Source of the DNA: Symmetrospora coprosmae
Taxonomy: Eukaryota; Basidiomycota; Cystobasidiomycetes; Symmetrosporaceae
Assembly (NCBI GenBank): GCA_008802785.1
Contig: VUYT01000016.1
Span: 124,001-188,000 of the forward strand
Length of the DNA stretch: 64,000 nucleotides
Direction: 5' to 3'
Below, piece by piece: positions 11,595 through 22,927 of the stretch. The notes under the pieces were generated by a model. It saw only the letters and a program-made list of their open reading frames with translations, searched no databases and had not been told where the DNA came from. Both the position numbers and the translations under genes were made by a program. Every line of letters begins with the position of its first letter. The first letter of the stretch is position 1.

Positions 11595-12437
11595 TCAGGC
11601 ATATGCGAAAGTCAGGAACAGATTCGTCCCCCCGCCCAGTGCCGCTTGTGACTGTAGCGTCAGGCCTGCTTCTTCAGCAAGCGCCAGCACGTCGTCCAGG
11701 TCGCGGATGCCAAAGTCGGCAGACCTGCCTCGAAGTTCGGCATCGAACTGAGCCATTGGAAGGGCAGACATCATCAGTGAAGCTTGCTCACCGGAATGCG
11801 GGCGAGGCAACTCGCTATGCGCACCTCTTCGTCAGCCACGCTCTGGAATTGGCCTCCAATGCGAAGGCAGCAGTATATGGTCAGGATGCCATGCTTGCGA
11901 TTCAGTATCGGATCAGCTGACTCGGCAAGTTGACGGAACAGCGCTTGTGTGACGGTCCTGCAAACGAGCATGCGTTCCACGTCAGACGGCGCGCTAAGCT
12001 TGCTTGGTCCCTGAGGAGAGACAAGCGTACCAAGGCGTAACATTGAGCAGATTGGTCACTATGAGCACATCAAAGGGAATCGCAGCGTCTCTTCTCACGC
12101 GCTGCCAGTCGACGTCTGCGCCTCGTCTCAGCTGTGGGCTTGTATGACCTGGTATATCGCGTGCATGCCCCGCACGCACCGTCAAGTACGTCGAGTTTGA
12201 GAGGCTTGGCTATATTGCTTCGGCCAGAGCGATTCGTGGCCTCGTGCAAAGACCTCACAAGGTATTCATCGTACTCGGTAGGCCAGAAGCGTACGTCAGG
12301 GTGTTGCTCGGCGTATGCCGAGCAATGGTCCAAGAAGCCGCTTGCCAGCTCCAGGCAGTTGCGCGTCTCGCTTCGGGAGAGTATAGGGTGATGCGCGGCT
12401 AGTAGGTGGGGGAGATTCTTGTGAGCTGACCCTGCAG
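11595..12437 (-). CDS. DUF938 / METTL26-like putative methyltransferase
   Basis: Recognisable exons are about 12437-12180, 12115-12031, 11957-11792 and 11747-11595. Motifs in order are SAGSAHKNLPHLL, a Rossmann-like CLELASGFLDHCSAYAEQ glycine-region variant, KLDVLDDVDWQRV, LIVTNLLNVTPW, and the family ending FDAELRGRSADFGIRDLDD. These match the DUF938 pattern (human METTL26).

The glycine motif is altered (ELASGFLDH instead of the usual ASGSGQH), so cofactor binding is doubtful. The first coding exon with the ATG was not found; a candidate acceptor (ATCTGCAG) lies at 12438. The third junction is unsure: a short extra segment (about 17 residues) may be intron. Rrn6 lies head to head with it. 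Confidence 0.7.
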
Positions 12438-12816
12438 ATACGGTCAAGAAGTGGGCGTCAGGATGTGTGCTGGCGAGCCCCGCTCTGTGTCAAGCCTTTG
12501 GGTCTCCGCATGGACGGACCGGGTGTCGACCAGCTCAGCTTGTTTCGTGCATCGGGCTCGAGAGTATTGCTGCCGGCAGACGCAGACGGTGTCTCCATAT
12601 GAGGTTCGCTCATTTGCGCAGACTGTTGGTAAGTTCGTCGGGATGAAGCCGACATCAATGTTGCGGAACTCTTGTCGTTCGGAAAGCTCCTCTGCGCTCT
12701 TTGCACTTGAACAAAACAATACAATCTCCGCATACATCGTCTCGTACAGCATAGATGCGTTTCTATTCATGCAAGCTCCATGATCGCGCGGGAATAGCTA
12801 GACGCCCGTAGCAGCC

Positions 12817-15800
12817 ATGCCGCGCGCCCACAACATCTCCCAGCAGAATGGGGAGCCTTCAACCCAGCTTGATGGAGGCAGCATCGCGTCCGCCTGGTTG
12901 AGCGAGGAAGTTGGCGATGGCGGAAAGTTGGAATGGCAGACGGCGCGCTCTTCTCGTCCGTTCACAGGTGTGTTGCCTCCCTGTCACACCTTCCAGCGCG
13001 GTCGCTGAAACGGCCTCTTACTACCAACCTAGATGTCAAGCTGTTTCCCTCAGGTCCCGCAATCCTCGTCTCCAAAGGATTTGGCCAGCCTTTAGGTGTA
13101 ACCTCTAGGATGGACGACAGGGCCTTTCAAATCCGGGAAGACCTCTACAAGCCAGTGAGGGCGATATCTCACTGCACCGTCAAGACCAAAAAGCTGATAC
13201 GTGCTCGCAGACGCAATTCCTTGATAGGCACCATTTCGACGCGCATGTACCGCATGCTGCACTGGTCGAGGGACTCGTTTCATTACACGAGAGAGCTCCG
13301 CAAGGGGACTCCTACCCAGGAACCACGCTGGCCCTTACTGCTGCACATCTACCTCGGCGGGCTACACGGTCAGCCTCGACAACTTTGCTCGCTCAGTGTG
13401 GCGGCCGAGCTGGCAAGGAGCTAGGTACGGCGGCACAATGAAGGTTTACGAGCCGGTTGGGGCGAGCTTGAACTCGTTCTTCCTATCACAGTCGTTTCAT
13501 CGTTCACCTCTGCGGAGCGACCCAGACCCGGACTTCCGGCCGCCCTGGCGAAGACGGTAGCAACGCATGACATCAAGATGAAACTCCCTGCCGCCATCCT
13601 CGATATCCAGAGCATTACGCGCTCAAGTGGGGCAGCCTTTGCTGTGCGCACGCATGCTGCAATCTCGCTTTTGCAGATTGAGCGCCCTGTCGCGGACAAG
13701 GCCCAAAGTGAAAGCACAGAACCAGTCTATCTAGCGCCTGTAGCTTTCGGCAGCGAGCATCTGGGTGGGCATGCACCGGCAGATTGCGCGCTTTCTCCCT
13801 TTGCCTCCTCGAAGAGGGCGAAGCAGGCTCTCATCGTAGACGAAACGGGCGGTCTGTGGGAGGTGGGCACGACGGCAGAGACGGCGCGGACAGCGCGCGG
13901 TGCCTGGAAGTCTCCGTGAGTGTGAGCATTCACGACGTTGCACAATATTCGCTGACGATCAGACGGTGTACTAGCTATGCTGGGATCGACCAATTTCGGC
14001 AGGGCGCACCACCTGGCGAGCGTACGCCTTTTGCCCGCGTCGCGTACGGCATGACCGATCGTCAGGCCATCGTGGCGCTCGAAGACGCCGTGCGCTTCTT
14101 CGACCTGCAAGACCCGGCAAATGATCGTACCGTCTTCCGTTTGCACGACCCAAAGACGCGCATTCTTGGCCTCTGCAAGCCCTCATATAACGCTTGCGGC
14201 ACGCCGATACGCGTGGTCATCACAAGCGATGAGGTGGTCTGGCTAGACATCAGCAGCGTGGCTGCTGGGTCTGAGCCGGTCCTCAGGTACAAGCACCGCA
14301 GAGATAACGATATCACCCTGTCCATCTCGACTGTCTTCGTGGGCGGACTTCACCACGCCTTTCTCTGGTCGCGCCAAGTCAGCCATATCACCGTGCTCTG
14401 TTACACTGAGACCTTGCCCGTCCAGCTGCTGTGCGAGCCTTATGTGCTGAATGCGGCACGGCCGATGTTTCAGCGTGCCGGTATGGCCCTCCTGGATGTG
14501 CCAGCCAGCAGACAACGTGGGCCTGGTCGACATACCTCGGTGACGATGTTGGAGAAGTCGTCCGATGGCGAGGTATTTCAGCATGAGCTAGTAGCTAGCT
14601 TAGCTGAGCCAGCAGCTGGCCACATGACGGAGACCGCCAGGGAACGGCTGGCAATGCGTCCTAGCAGTGATTACGAACAGCCGTCGGCTATAGAGCTCCG
14701 GAAGCACAGGGTTGCTGACTTTCGCAAGATCTACCGAGGTCAGTGGACGAGCGTTTCACCCCAGCCGGGACCAAATGGAGCCATGCTAATTGGTCGCTTT
14801 GAATCGAGAAGGCATATTCAGCAACGAATCCAGCCTCTCAAACCGGCTGAATTTTCCGTCAGCCCTGAAAGTAGAAGACTTGCCTGCGAACGAGGATGCC
14901 CATCAATGCTTGCCGCTGGAGCTCGCAGTCACGCTGGGAGCTTCGGACGAAGAGAATGCTCGTCCACCTGGGATCAATCCTTTCAGCTCTGTTCAAGCGC
15001 TGGATAGGGCCTCCTTGGCTCTTGAGCAACTCGAGGCGCAATATGCGAATCTACAGATCCATCGGGAAGCCACGTACGAGCACACATTTACCGATGCGTG
15101 TATGGGCGTCAACCTCACGCAAGCTCCCTTGCACTCGGCGCGGGCGCTACAAAGCACATACGCGATCGCGCAGAGGCCAGGAGAGCCTCATGAAGGGCAG
15201 AAGCTGCAGGAGGCGCATGACTTTGCATGCGAGCAGCTGGCTGTCGATCTAGCGCTGTCTCGGCAGGTCCTGAGCGCGCACCCTATTCAGGCACCTTACC
15301 CGGGCGAGGTGGACGCATCCATGATGCACTTCAATAGTATCGCCGACATTCCAAGCATCGACTTTGGCTACTTCAACCCTGTGCTAAAGCGGCCTAAACC
15401 TGGACAGACGGCGCTAGATACGCCGGCGGCGCGCGCCCTGCTCAGCGAGTGGAAGCTGGGCGCCGATCCGGAGGTGAGACCGGCATACAGTAACCCGTAT
15501 GACGGCCGCCAGCAGCAGGAGAGGATTGCGAATAAGCAGTACGCTGCGTATCGCTCGAGAGTGGCCGAAGGCCAGCAGATATCGGCCAGTCAACCTGCGT
15601 ATCAACCGCACAGAGACGCTATCAAGGGCAAGCAGCGCGATGCTGCAGACGGAAAGATGGTTTCAGCGCAGAAGCGAGTAGTGCACTACGAAGGACACGA
15701 ATCGCAGGACGGTCTGCGATCTGTGGACGAAGAGCGCGATGAGGAGCCTGTGCTCGAGATAGGGCAAGCGGCACAGCCTGGACGAAACGGAAGAGGCGAG

Positions 15801-15971
15801 CACAACACGCATACGCATGCCAGCTTGGAGAGTCAGACACAGTCCCAGTCTCAGTCTCCGTCCCAGACGCAAACACAGACGCAGACGCGGCCTGCGATGC
15901 CATATAGCCAAGTCGTGCCCGGAGCTTTCGGCGGGCGGCCTGTCAAGAGGAAGCGCGTTGGCGGGTTCTGA
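12817..15971 (+). CDS. RRN6: RNA polymerase I-specific initiation factor RRN6-like
   Basis: Exons are 12817-12967, 13033-13095, 13152-13424, 13492-13915, 13963-14738 and about 14812-15971, giving some 948 residues. Phase is kept at every junction; introns are 47-70 nt. The middle (about 200-450) reads as a beta-propeller-like region (FAVRTHAAISLLQI, LIVDETGGLWEVG, VVITSDEVVWLDISSV). The C-terminal half is helical and ends in an SQ/TQ-rich tract. The very end (SQVVPGAFGGRP, then a basic KRKRVGGF) is the ending I associate with fungal Rrn6, a subunit of the core factor that recruits Pol I to rDNA in the nucleolus. The final splice acceptor is weak (AGAAG) and may be a few bases off. Identity rests mainly on architecture and the C-terminal motif. 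Confidence 0.7.
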
Positions 15972-16244
15972 CGAGGAGGACGGATCCCTCGCGCATCAGT
16001 AGTATGTTTCTGGTGTTGTTGTATCGAGCGAAAGATTAAGCTGCAATACCTGCGAGCTTGATGGCTTTCCCGCGTCCTTCTCATCCGGCAACCTGGGCTT
16101 GAAAGTCGTCCTCCGAAGAGGACGACCGAAGAGGACGACCCGAAGCTCCAATGCGATAGCATAGCAGCAGCAGAAGCAAGCCCGGACCATTGCAGCAGCG
16201 CAGTAGCAGTACCGCACAGTCCAGCTCGGCGACCTGTGTCGCCC
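15972..16244. other. Spacer with perfect 9-bp hairpin and partial direct repeat
   Basis: Between RRN6 and the carrier gene lies a perfect inverted repeat at 16105-16126: stem GTCGTCCTC, loop CGAA, stem GAGGACGAC. The loop plus right arm is repeated directly at 16127-16139. It lies about 120 bases before the carrier ATG, so it could fold in the leader or in the RRN6 3'UTR. Function unknown. Confidence 0.5.
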
Positions 16245-17836
16245 ATGCCATTGCCTTTTGAGTGGGAGGAATGGATCCACGACCATCGGACAGCCGTGTC
16301 GGCGGCTTCAGCGTCCCTCATTGCGACCTCGATAGGCTTTCCGCTCGACAGGTCAGCTGAGATGGGACTCGAGTGCCCATGCTGTGGACGCTGCCCTCCC
16401 AAGCAAGCGGGACAGCTATGCTGATGCACCTCCTCCTCCTCTGCGGCTATCTCGTGCCGGCTCGCTTTCTTGGACGAAACAGCATCAAGTCGCGCCTGCA
16501 AGTCCAGAAGTACAACGGCGTAGTTGACTGCGCACAGAAGATCTACAAGCATGAAGGGCTCGGAGGCTTCTTCCGAGGTACGCTGAAGCTGCCCGCTCCT
16601 GCCGTGCCATCTGCAACTCGTTCCCTGCCGCTTAACGTCATCGGGCTTGCTTGCTGGACTCTCTGCTCCCGCCTGTCCTGTCCTGTCCCGACAGGCCTGG
16701 CCATGCCGCTAGCTACCATCACTCTCGTCCGGACAGTCAGCTTCACTATCTACGATCGGACGAAAAAGGCAGGCTGCTCCTCAACATGGGTTTCCGCCGC
16801 AGGAAGAGCTGACCAGTTGCTCGACCCCCGCAATGTAGCGCTTGGCGGACCCCGCCTCCAGGTGGTTCAACCCAGACAATTTGATAGGGAGAGCAAGCTT
16901 GGGCTTCGTCGGAGGCTTCACTTCAGGCTTGCTCCTGTCAGCCGGGACGTGCGCTTTCGAGCTGGTGAAAGTCAGGTCGCAGCTAGAGTACATTATCGCG
17001 TGAGTACATCGCGTGGTAAGTCGAGTATGTCAGGTAACTAACTAACGCTACCTTCTCCCTGCAGGAAAAGCAAAGGCGTGCCATATCAGCCGCGAGGGAC
17101 ATTCTCTGGAGCCGCCCTTGTGAGCCGCTTGCGGCCACCTTAGCATGAAGCAGACGATTGACTCGGCGCGTTTGCATCACCAGGTATACAAAGAGAATGG
17201 CGTGCGTGGGCTGTACTTCGGCTTCTCTCTACATACGCTGCGTGACACGGTAAATTGGCCTGACGCTGTCCCTCGATACGACCATCCTGACCTGTCTCTT
17301 ACCGTCCTCAGCTTGGCACGAGCCTCTACTTCACCTCATACGACTCGCTTCGATGGTCATTGGACGGCCCACGCAATCCAGGGATACCGAACGCGCTAGT
17401 CCCCTTCGTCTGCGGCAGTACATGCGGGATCCTCTCCTGGTTCCTCGTCTATCCCATCGACCTCGTCAAAACCCGCGTGCAGCGGGACGCGCTATCGGGG
17501 ATTGAAAATCGCGAGTCGGCCACTCAGATCTTCAAGAGACTGAGCGCAAAGGGCATACCACGGCTTTACCGAGGGTTGGGAGTTTCGGCGGGCCGGTCCG
17601 CATTGAGTAGGTCGGCTGTATTGCATCCCACTGTCCTGCAGAACTGACGGTCATGCATTCCGCTCTGATAGCCCACGGTACTCTGTGGCTGCTCCTGTAA
17701 GCGGTCCGCAACCCACTAACAACTAGCAGACCTCGAGCTGACACGCCTTCTCCGCAGGGAAAACTTCCAACGGCGGCTCGAGAGCAGATACCACGCATTG
17801 GATCTCTCGCCGAAGCCTGAAGTCGCGTCGTCGTGA
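16245..17836 (+). CDS. Mitochondrial carrier family (SLC25) protein, substrate unknown
   Basis: Inner-membrane solute carrier. Exons are 16245-16351, 16483-16577, 16695-16789, 16839-16999, 17065-17119, 17184-17249, 17312-17606, 17672-17696 and 17758-17836, giving 325 residues. The three carrier signatures are visible: PLDSIKSRLQVQ, then AFELVKVRSQ (Ala replaces the usual Pro) and YPIDLVKTRVQ. Between repeats are the expected GLGGFFRG and GVRGLYFGF matrix-helix motifs. The third intron has an unusual GTTTCC donor and is the least certain. Exon 8 is only 25 nt. The conserved RTVSFTIYDRTK and TCAFELVKVR strings are shared with a fungal-specific carrier group whose substrate I do not know. Confidence 0.85.
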
Positions 17837-18337
17837 GCAGCAACTGGTATCCTATGAGCTATACCCGCTTTTCGTCGTTCTAGGAGATTCGCATTCTGGG
17901 CATCGCAGTCAGCAGCAAAACAAGGCACTTCGCAGGTCGTTATTGTACATAGAAGCCGATGTTGTACTGCGTGAACGGCCAAAGCAGCAACCATGTATCC
18001 CATCCCACCTCGTCTCCATCGCTGTGCGGCGTATTTCCGGAGGCTGCAGATCGCGCAGCCTTAGTCGTCCCGGCAGCCGGTCTTCGCTCGTGTTCCTTTG
18101 CTTCTGTCATCGACGTGCCCGTTCTGGCGCAATTCCTGACCTTGGCATCCCGTTTTCGTGTCCTGCTGAGATGCGTGCGTGGCTCTTTTAGTGCCCCTGC
18201 GACACATTGCCCGGGGGCTATCCATCCGGACCGCTTCACCCACCTCGGCCTGTATGAGGAAGCTCGTTGACCTCGCTCGCGTGCGGTGCCCACCTAACTG
18301 CCGTGCCCTACTCTCCATCTCCATCTGGGCTTGCTGT
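17837..18337. other. Convergent intergenic region
   Basis: About 500 bases between the 3' ends of the carrier (+) and the F-box-like gene (-). I see no gene or repeat; presumably two 3'UTRs. Confidence 0.35.
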
Positions 18338-19835
18338 CTAATCTGTGATGTCCACATTCTCCAGTCTAATTCCGTTCCAGGTGGCGTGAATGCTGCGCCT
18401 GTCCTCCAGAATCACCCTGATGGCCTGCAACGAGACGAGGTCGTTGACTTCGCTCCTGAGCTTTAATCTCTTGAGTGCTGTGAAGGGCTTCGTACTGAGA
18501 ACGTGAAGGGCGAGAGCAGCTGACTCCTCTCCGTAGAGACTGAGGACCTTGAGAGAGACTGTCGAAAGGGCGTCGAGGTCGGTGAGCAGGAAAGGCGAAT
18601 AGTCGACGTCGAAATCGTATTCGTCCTCCTCATCGGACTCTGTTGGGCCGCTCGGTGCTCGAACAGTTAATCGAAATAGGGCATCCTCGGGGTCATCCTC
18701 CTGCAGGAGCTCTCTGAAACCCAGCAGATACCGACGGTACGTGGTAAACTTTTCAAGCGATCCCCCCTCGCATCCGGAAACGATACTCCGTAGCGTCGAG
18801 ACGCTTAAGAAGGGATTTGACCGACTCTCGCTGATACAGACGCGGCTCAGGCTGCTCTGCCAAGCAGGCTCCTGGGCGATGCTGCGACGAGGGAGGAATG
18901 CACTGCTGAGGTGTAGACGGGTGATGCTGTCGGCGTCCGCCAAGGCGAGTAAGATCTGCTCGCACGCCCGCTGAAAAGCTGCGTCAAGTTCGTTCTGATC
19001 TTGAAAATGCGTAGTATGATCTGACTCGCTCCATGCGGGCCTATCGCCGGCGAAGTAGATCGTCTGCAGTCCAGGAGCGAAGCGGATCACATGGCCCAGC
19101 ATGTGTATGATGTCTGGGGAGGCGCCCTCGTGAGTGCACAGGCAGGTGAGAGTGGTCGACGAGCAAATGGAGATGAGGGTGTAAAGGCAGGGTTGCCACG
19201 TCTCGGCAACCTCGTCGGTGGTCTCGCAGGAGATTGAGTAAGCGTTCGCGCAGGCTGCGATAATACGGCCGAGGTAGAACTCTTCGGCTTCCGCTCCACC
19301 CGAGCCAGAGAAGAAGGGCGCTGTCGTCTCCATCTCGTAAAGGTAACCCCCTCTGACCAGAGGCACAGATAGTCGGCGGACAAGACTGAGCGTGTCCAGA
19401 TCCTTCGATAATGAGTAGAGCTTGGCCACCGACCTCACGGCGACTTGGTCCAGATCGAAGGACCGGTACAGTCGAGGTCGTACGAGGATGCGCCAACTAC
19501 GACAGATCTTTGTCAACCTTCTCAGATCGCGATGACCAGGAGATGGTCCCCCGAGGCAGTAGTATAGTGTTTGTCCTTTTTCAGGCAGGTCGTTCAGATG
19601 GAAAATAATTTCCTCCTTGAGGTCGATGGGGAGATTCTGCAGGGAAGCGGCAGTAGCGACCTGCACGTCCTTGTCGGACGCATCCAGGTCCTTCTTGGTG
19701 TGCTTGGTCTTCTTCTGTGAGTGCGGAATGCGAGCGAAAAGAGCAGGATAAAGGATGCTCAATACATGTGATACCTCTCCGCTGTGGACGCTCAGGCGGA
19801 CTATTCGAGTAGGCGTCACTGACTCGCGGCGCCAT
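18338..19835 (-). CDS. F-box-like protein, paralogue of the gene at 35.6 kb
   Basis: A tiny first exon (19835-19824, MAPR) has donor GTCAGT and joins in phase at 19714 (acceptor CACTCACAG) to a long exon ending at 18338, for 462 residues. After the basic start (KKTKHTKKD) comes an F-box-like helix pair, LQNLPIDLKEEIIFHLNDL, and then RLTKICRSWRILVRPRLY. The rest looks like degenerate leucine-rich repeats, with an acidic insert (ESDEEDEYDFDVD) and a conserved end (LRLENVDITD-like, after HATWNGIR). The same order of motifs occurs in the plus-strand gene at 35564. Probable SCF adaptor, partner and target unknown. The family label is inferred from the NLP-L-EI pattern, not from a search. Confidence 0.7.
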
Positions 19836-20320
19836 GCTGTGATGCGTTTTGCGGCAAGGCGGCCGTAAGTACGAGCCGCTGATGTTGCTGAAAGATCAGA
19901 ACGGTACCGGACGTACGATGTCGTGCGCGCTGTCGTGGGCTCGGCTTGGAGGCTCCGTGACGCGTCTCCTAGGCCTGACGTCCGGGCCCGCGAGGGAACT
20001 CCGCAGATGCGGTGTGCGCTGGTCTTCGCTGAGGGTGGACCTGTGCGTGTGCGTTGTCGCTTCTTCCTGGATCGTAAAAGCGGGTCCCCGCGATGCTTCG
20101 GGTTCGCGAGAAGCAAAGGGGAGCAGTGTTCAGCTGTAGAGTGGAGCCTGCTGGACGAGCGCGTCTCGGGCTGGTCTCGGTGGCAAAGGTGCTCTGTTCC
20201 CTGTCAATCGCCGGTACGACACCCTCCCTCTCTCAAGCAACTCCACATGTCCGTGCCTCATTGTACATAGGTCCCTCAGCCTTGCGCTCATCTGCGAGCC
20301 TTCCCTGGCCTGCTGGAAGG
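19836..20320. promoter_or_regulatory. Divergent promoter region, F-box-like / O-FucT-like
   Basis: About 485 bases between two head-to-head starts. The frame of the plus-strand gene stays open upstream to about 20093 but has no ATG before 20321. No other coding signal seen. Confidence 0.3.
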
Positions 20321-22459
20321 ATGCACCAGCGAACTGGCTCGTCCTCGACGCGTATAGCCATTCCGCCCTCTCCGAAGAGCAAGGACGGCCGCCCAGTTCG
20401 AGCAGGGAACAGCAATACTGGACAGCATGAGGGAGCCAACAGCAGTCGGGCTCGGGGCTGGTTCAGCGCGGACCGCTCATCGTCAAACAGCCTGAGCTCC
20501 GGGCTCGGCTATCGGAACGCGTCCAAGGCCGGCCGCGGGACTGCCGGCGTCCGCCTCTCTAGGCGCCAGGTCGCCATGCTGCTCGCCAGCGCATTCGCAT
20601 TCTACATCCTTGTCCTTCGCCCCTCCTCTCTCCTGTCTTCATCCGGCACAGCAAGCTCCGCGCAACAGCCTCCGCGTCCACGGACCAAGTACACGCCTTC
20701 GGGCGACCCTGTCGTCGAACGCAAGATCCTCAACAAGCTCCGCGAAATCGAAGTGCAAGCTGGATATGCGGACGCGGACCTCGTCGAAGCGCGCGAGGCG
20801 GACCGCTTGCCCTATCGTGCTGGGTCGGACGGGCTCGCGCCCCTCTACGACTTGCCGGACGCAAAGAAGCAGGCAAAGGCAAAGGCGTCGGCTGCAATTG
20901 ATGCTGCTGAAGCGGAGGAGGCCGCGCGGCTTGCTGCCCGCGTACCAGCTTCCGAGCTGGATGCGCTATATTGCTCCTGGCAGCTGGGCGACGCGTCCGC
21001 GCCAGGATCAGCAGAACCGGAGCGGCGTGGCTGCAAGTTCCTCTTTGCCGCTTGGATAGGAGAGCAGGAGACAAAGGCGCAGCAGCATCTCTACCAACTC
21101 GGCCTGCTCGCAGTCGCACTCGACCGAATCCTCGTCCTGCCTCAAGTCTCAAAGTCGCGCATGATGTCGTGCGCCGCCCAGCCCTTCTCCTTCTACTACT
21201 CCCCGTCCGCGCTGCGCGACCTTGGGATACCGACCATTTCCTTTGAGGAGCTGCAGGAGTGGTCGTCTCTACGCGACCCGGCCCCATCCGCTCAGATCAT
21301 CACAATCACGAACTCCAGGCCCGATTCCGTCAAAGGAGCGGTGGAGGTCGATCCTGCGCTAGACCCCACGGTGGTCCCCTCCTCTCCCAAACGCAAGCTG
21401 TGCCTCGACCCATCGAGGAGCTATCTCAACTTCAGCGCATTCTCGCCAGTAGCGGCCTACCCGCCTCAGCAATGGTACAAGACGCAGGAGACACGCCTCG
21501 GCTTCGGAGAGTCGCTTATTAACACGCTCAACAGTTCAGACATCATCCGAAAGTCCAGCCGGGACACATCCACTCTGCAGAACAAGCGCCTCTTCTTCGC
21601 GTCGAGCACATCGCCTGAAGCCGGCGCTGTGCAAAGTCCGGATGTCCTCGTCATCAACTACGAGCTGCGGTACCCAATCCTGTCGCCCACTGTAGTACAA
21701 GATCGGTTGCCGTCACGGCCTGCAGCAGCTGCGCTCCAGCCCTTCTCGCACTTCCCCTACTCGCCCGCCTGGACCTCGTTAGCGACGCAGCTCTCGACAC
21801 GTCTTTCCCCCTTCATCGCTGTACATTGGCGGCAGGAGACACTTCCACCAGATATCATCTCTCCCTGCGGAGACGCGCTTGTCGCTCGCCTGGTCGAGCT
21901 CACCACGCTACATCCGGAGATCCGCACCGTATACCTCGCAACGGACTATCCGCTCGACGACTTGCAGAACGGCCGAGATGGCGTCACCGCGCACAGCGGG
22001 ACGTTTGGCAGGCTCCTCACCGAGGAGCACCACACAGCCATGGCCCGCTTCCTGCGCTCGTTCACAAAGTCCCTGCTCGAGGAGCGTGGGGTGCGCTTGA
22101 CGAGCTTTGCGGGCGAGCAGGAACACCTCGAGGTGCCCGCTGAGGCGCCTTCGAGCAGTGCGCCACAGGGGCCTGCACCAGATGGTAGCACACGCAGGGT
22201 CGGAGTTGCACCTGCCAGCAGCCACAGCGTGAACCTCGCAGACCTCGATGCCGGCCTCCACGGCATCATCGACAAGACAGTCGCCATGCAGGCCCAGATC
22301 TTCGTCACTGGTCAGCCGTGGTCGACGTCCGGCAAGAACGGAGGCACGGTCGACACGGCCTGCGCGAAGGACTCCAGCTTCACCAAGCAGATCTACGAGG
22401 CTAGGCGTGCTAGACGGAAGTCGCAAGGTGTAGAAAACTCAGGCTTATGGAGTGAGTGA
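20321..22459 (+). CDS. O-fucosyltransferase-like type II membrane protein
   Basis: A single exon of 712 residues. A Ser/Arg-rich cytoplasmic head of about 85 residues is followed by one membrane segment (VAMLLASAFAFYILVL), then an Ala/Glu/Lys-rich stem and a lumenal domain: the layout of a Golgi/ER glycosyltransferase. In the lumenal domain are GCKFLFAAWIGEQETKAQQH, LAVALDRILVLPQ, and FIAVHWRQE followed by VYLATDYP. The HxRxE and LATD motifs resemble the GDP-fucose O-fucosyltransferase fold (usually HxRRxD). Sugar donor and acceptor cannot be told; the motif is imperfect. The ATG at 20321 is the first in frame; the frame stays open a little further upstream without one. Confidence 0.6.
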   Translation: MHQRTGSSSTRIAIPPSPKSKDGRPVRAGNSNTGQHEGANSSRARGWFSADRSSSNSLSSGLGYRNASKAGRGTAGVRLSRRQVAMLLASAFAFYILVLRPSSLLSSSGTASSAQQPPRPRTKYTPSGDPVVERKILNKLREIEVQAGYADADLVEAREADRLPYRAGSDGLAPLYDLPDAKKQAKAKASAAIDAAEAEEAARLAARVPASELDALYCSWQLGDASAPGSAEPERRGCKFLFAAWIGEQETKAQQHLYQLGLLAVALDRILVLPQVSKSRMMSCAAQPFSFYYSPSALRDLGIPTISFEELQEWSSLRDPAPSAQIITITNSRPDSVKGAVEVDPALDPTVVPSSPKRKLCLDPSRSYLNFSAFSPVAAYPPQQWYKTQETRLGFGESLINTLNSSDIIRKSSRDTSTLQNKRLFFASSTSPEAGAVQSPDVLVINYELRYPILSPTVVQDRLPSRPAAAALQPFSHFPYSPAWTSLATQLSTRLSPFIAVHWRQETLPPDIISPCGDALVARLVELTTLHPEIRTVYLATDYPLDDLQNGRDGVTAHSGTFGRLLTEEHHTAMARFLRSFTKSLLEERGVRLTSFAGEQEHLEVPAEAPSSSAPQGPAPDGSTRRVGVAPASSHSVNLADLDAGLHGIIDKTVAMQAQIFVTGQPWSTSGKNGGTVDTACAKDSSFTKQIYEARRARRKSQGVENSGLWSE

Positions 22460-22927
22460 TGACTGTTTTCCCGTGCATGTAGCGGCTCCGGAAGCGTCCA
22501 GGTTCCGGCCGTAAGCTAAATGCCCCTGTGCTTCTGTGCCCTTCAACAGACGATGTCGACCTCTGGACGCGACCACGTTCCGTATTTTAGAGGTTTTCTC
22601 ACGCAGTCAGCTAGGTGGACGGGTCGAGACAGCAGTTCATAGGCTCCTCTTGTCGTTGTATGCCGCGCAGTATAGGTCATTGATCGGACGCTTGGGGTGC
22701 GAAACCACTGCGGCCTTCCCTCCCTTAGGCTGCATCAAGTGCCGTTAGCGAGAACGCAGTGGACTCTGGCTATTAGGAGCTTCTAGAAAGTGAGCGTGTC
22801 TAGATGACCAGCGAGGAAGGTGTTGCTGCAAGCACGAAAGCTACAACTTTTGGGTTGATCGGCGCGTCTATACGGCAAGCATCTCTCTTGCTCCCTCCCT
22901 TCTGCACCTGCGAGCAGACAGGCGCGT
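22460..22927. other. Convergent intergenic region
   Basis: About 470 bases between the ends of the O-FucT-like gene (+) and eS10 (-). No coding or repeat signal noticed. Confidence 0.3.

Noticed and set aside
12968-12996. A 29-base intron early in RRN6
   Set aside because: The acceptor at 13032 gives a normal 65-base intron with the same phase.
17607-17641. A 35-base intron in the 16.2-17.8 kb carrier gene
   Set aside because: Too short, and the acceptor at 17671 gives a 65-base intron that restores the expected LTHGTLW end of the carrier.
20093-20320. N-terminal extension of the O-FucT-like protein
   Set aside because: The frame is open but has no ATG before 20321, and the composition is unlike the downstream head region.
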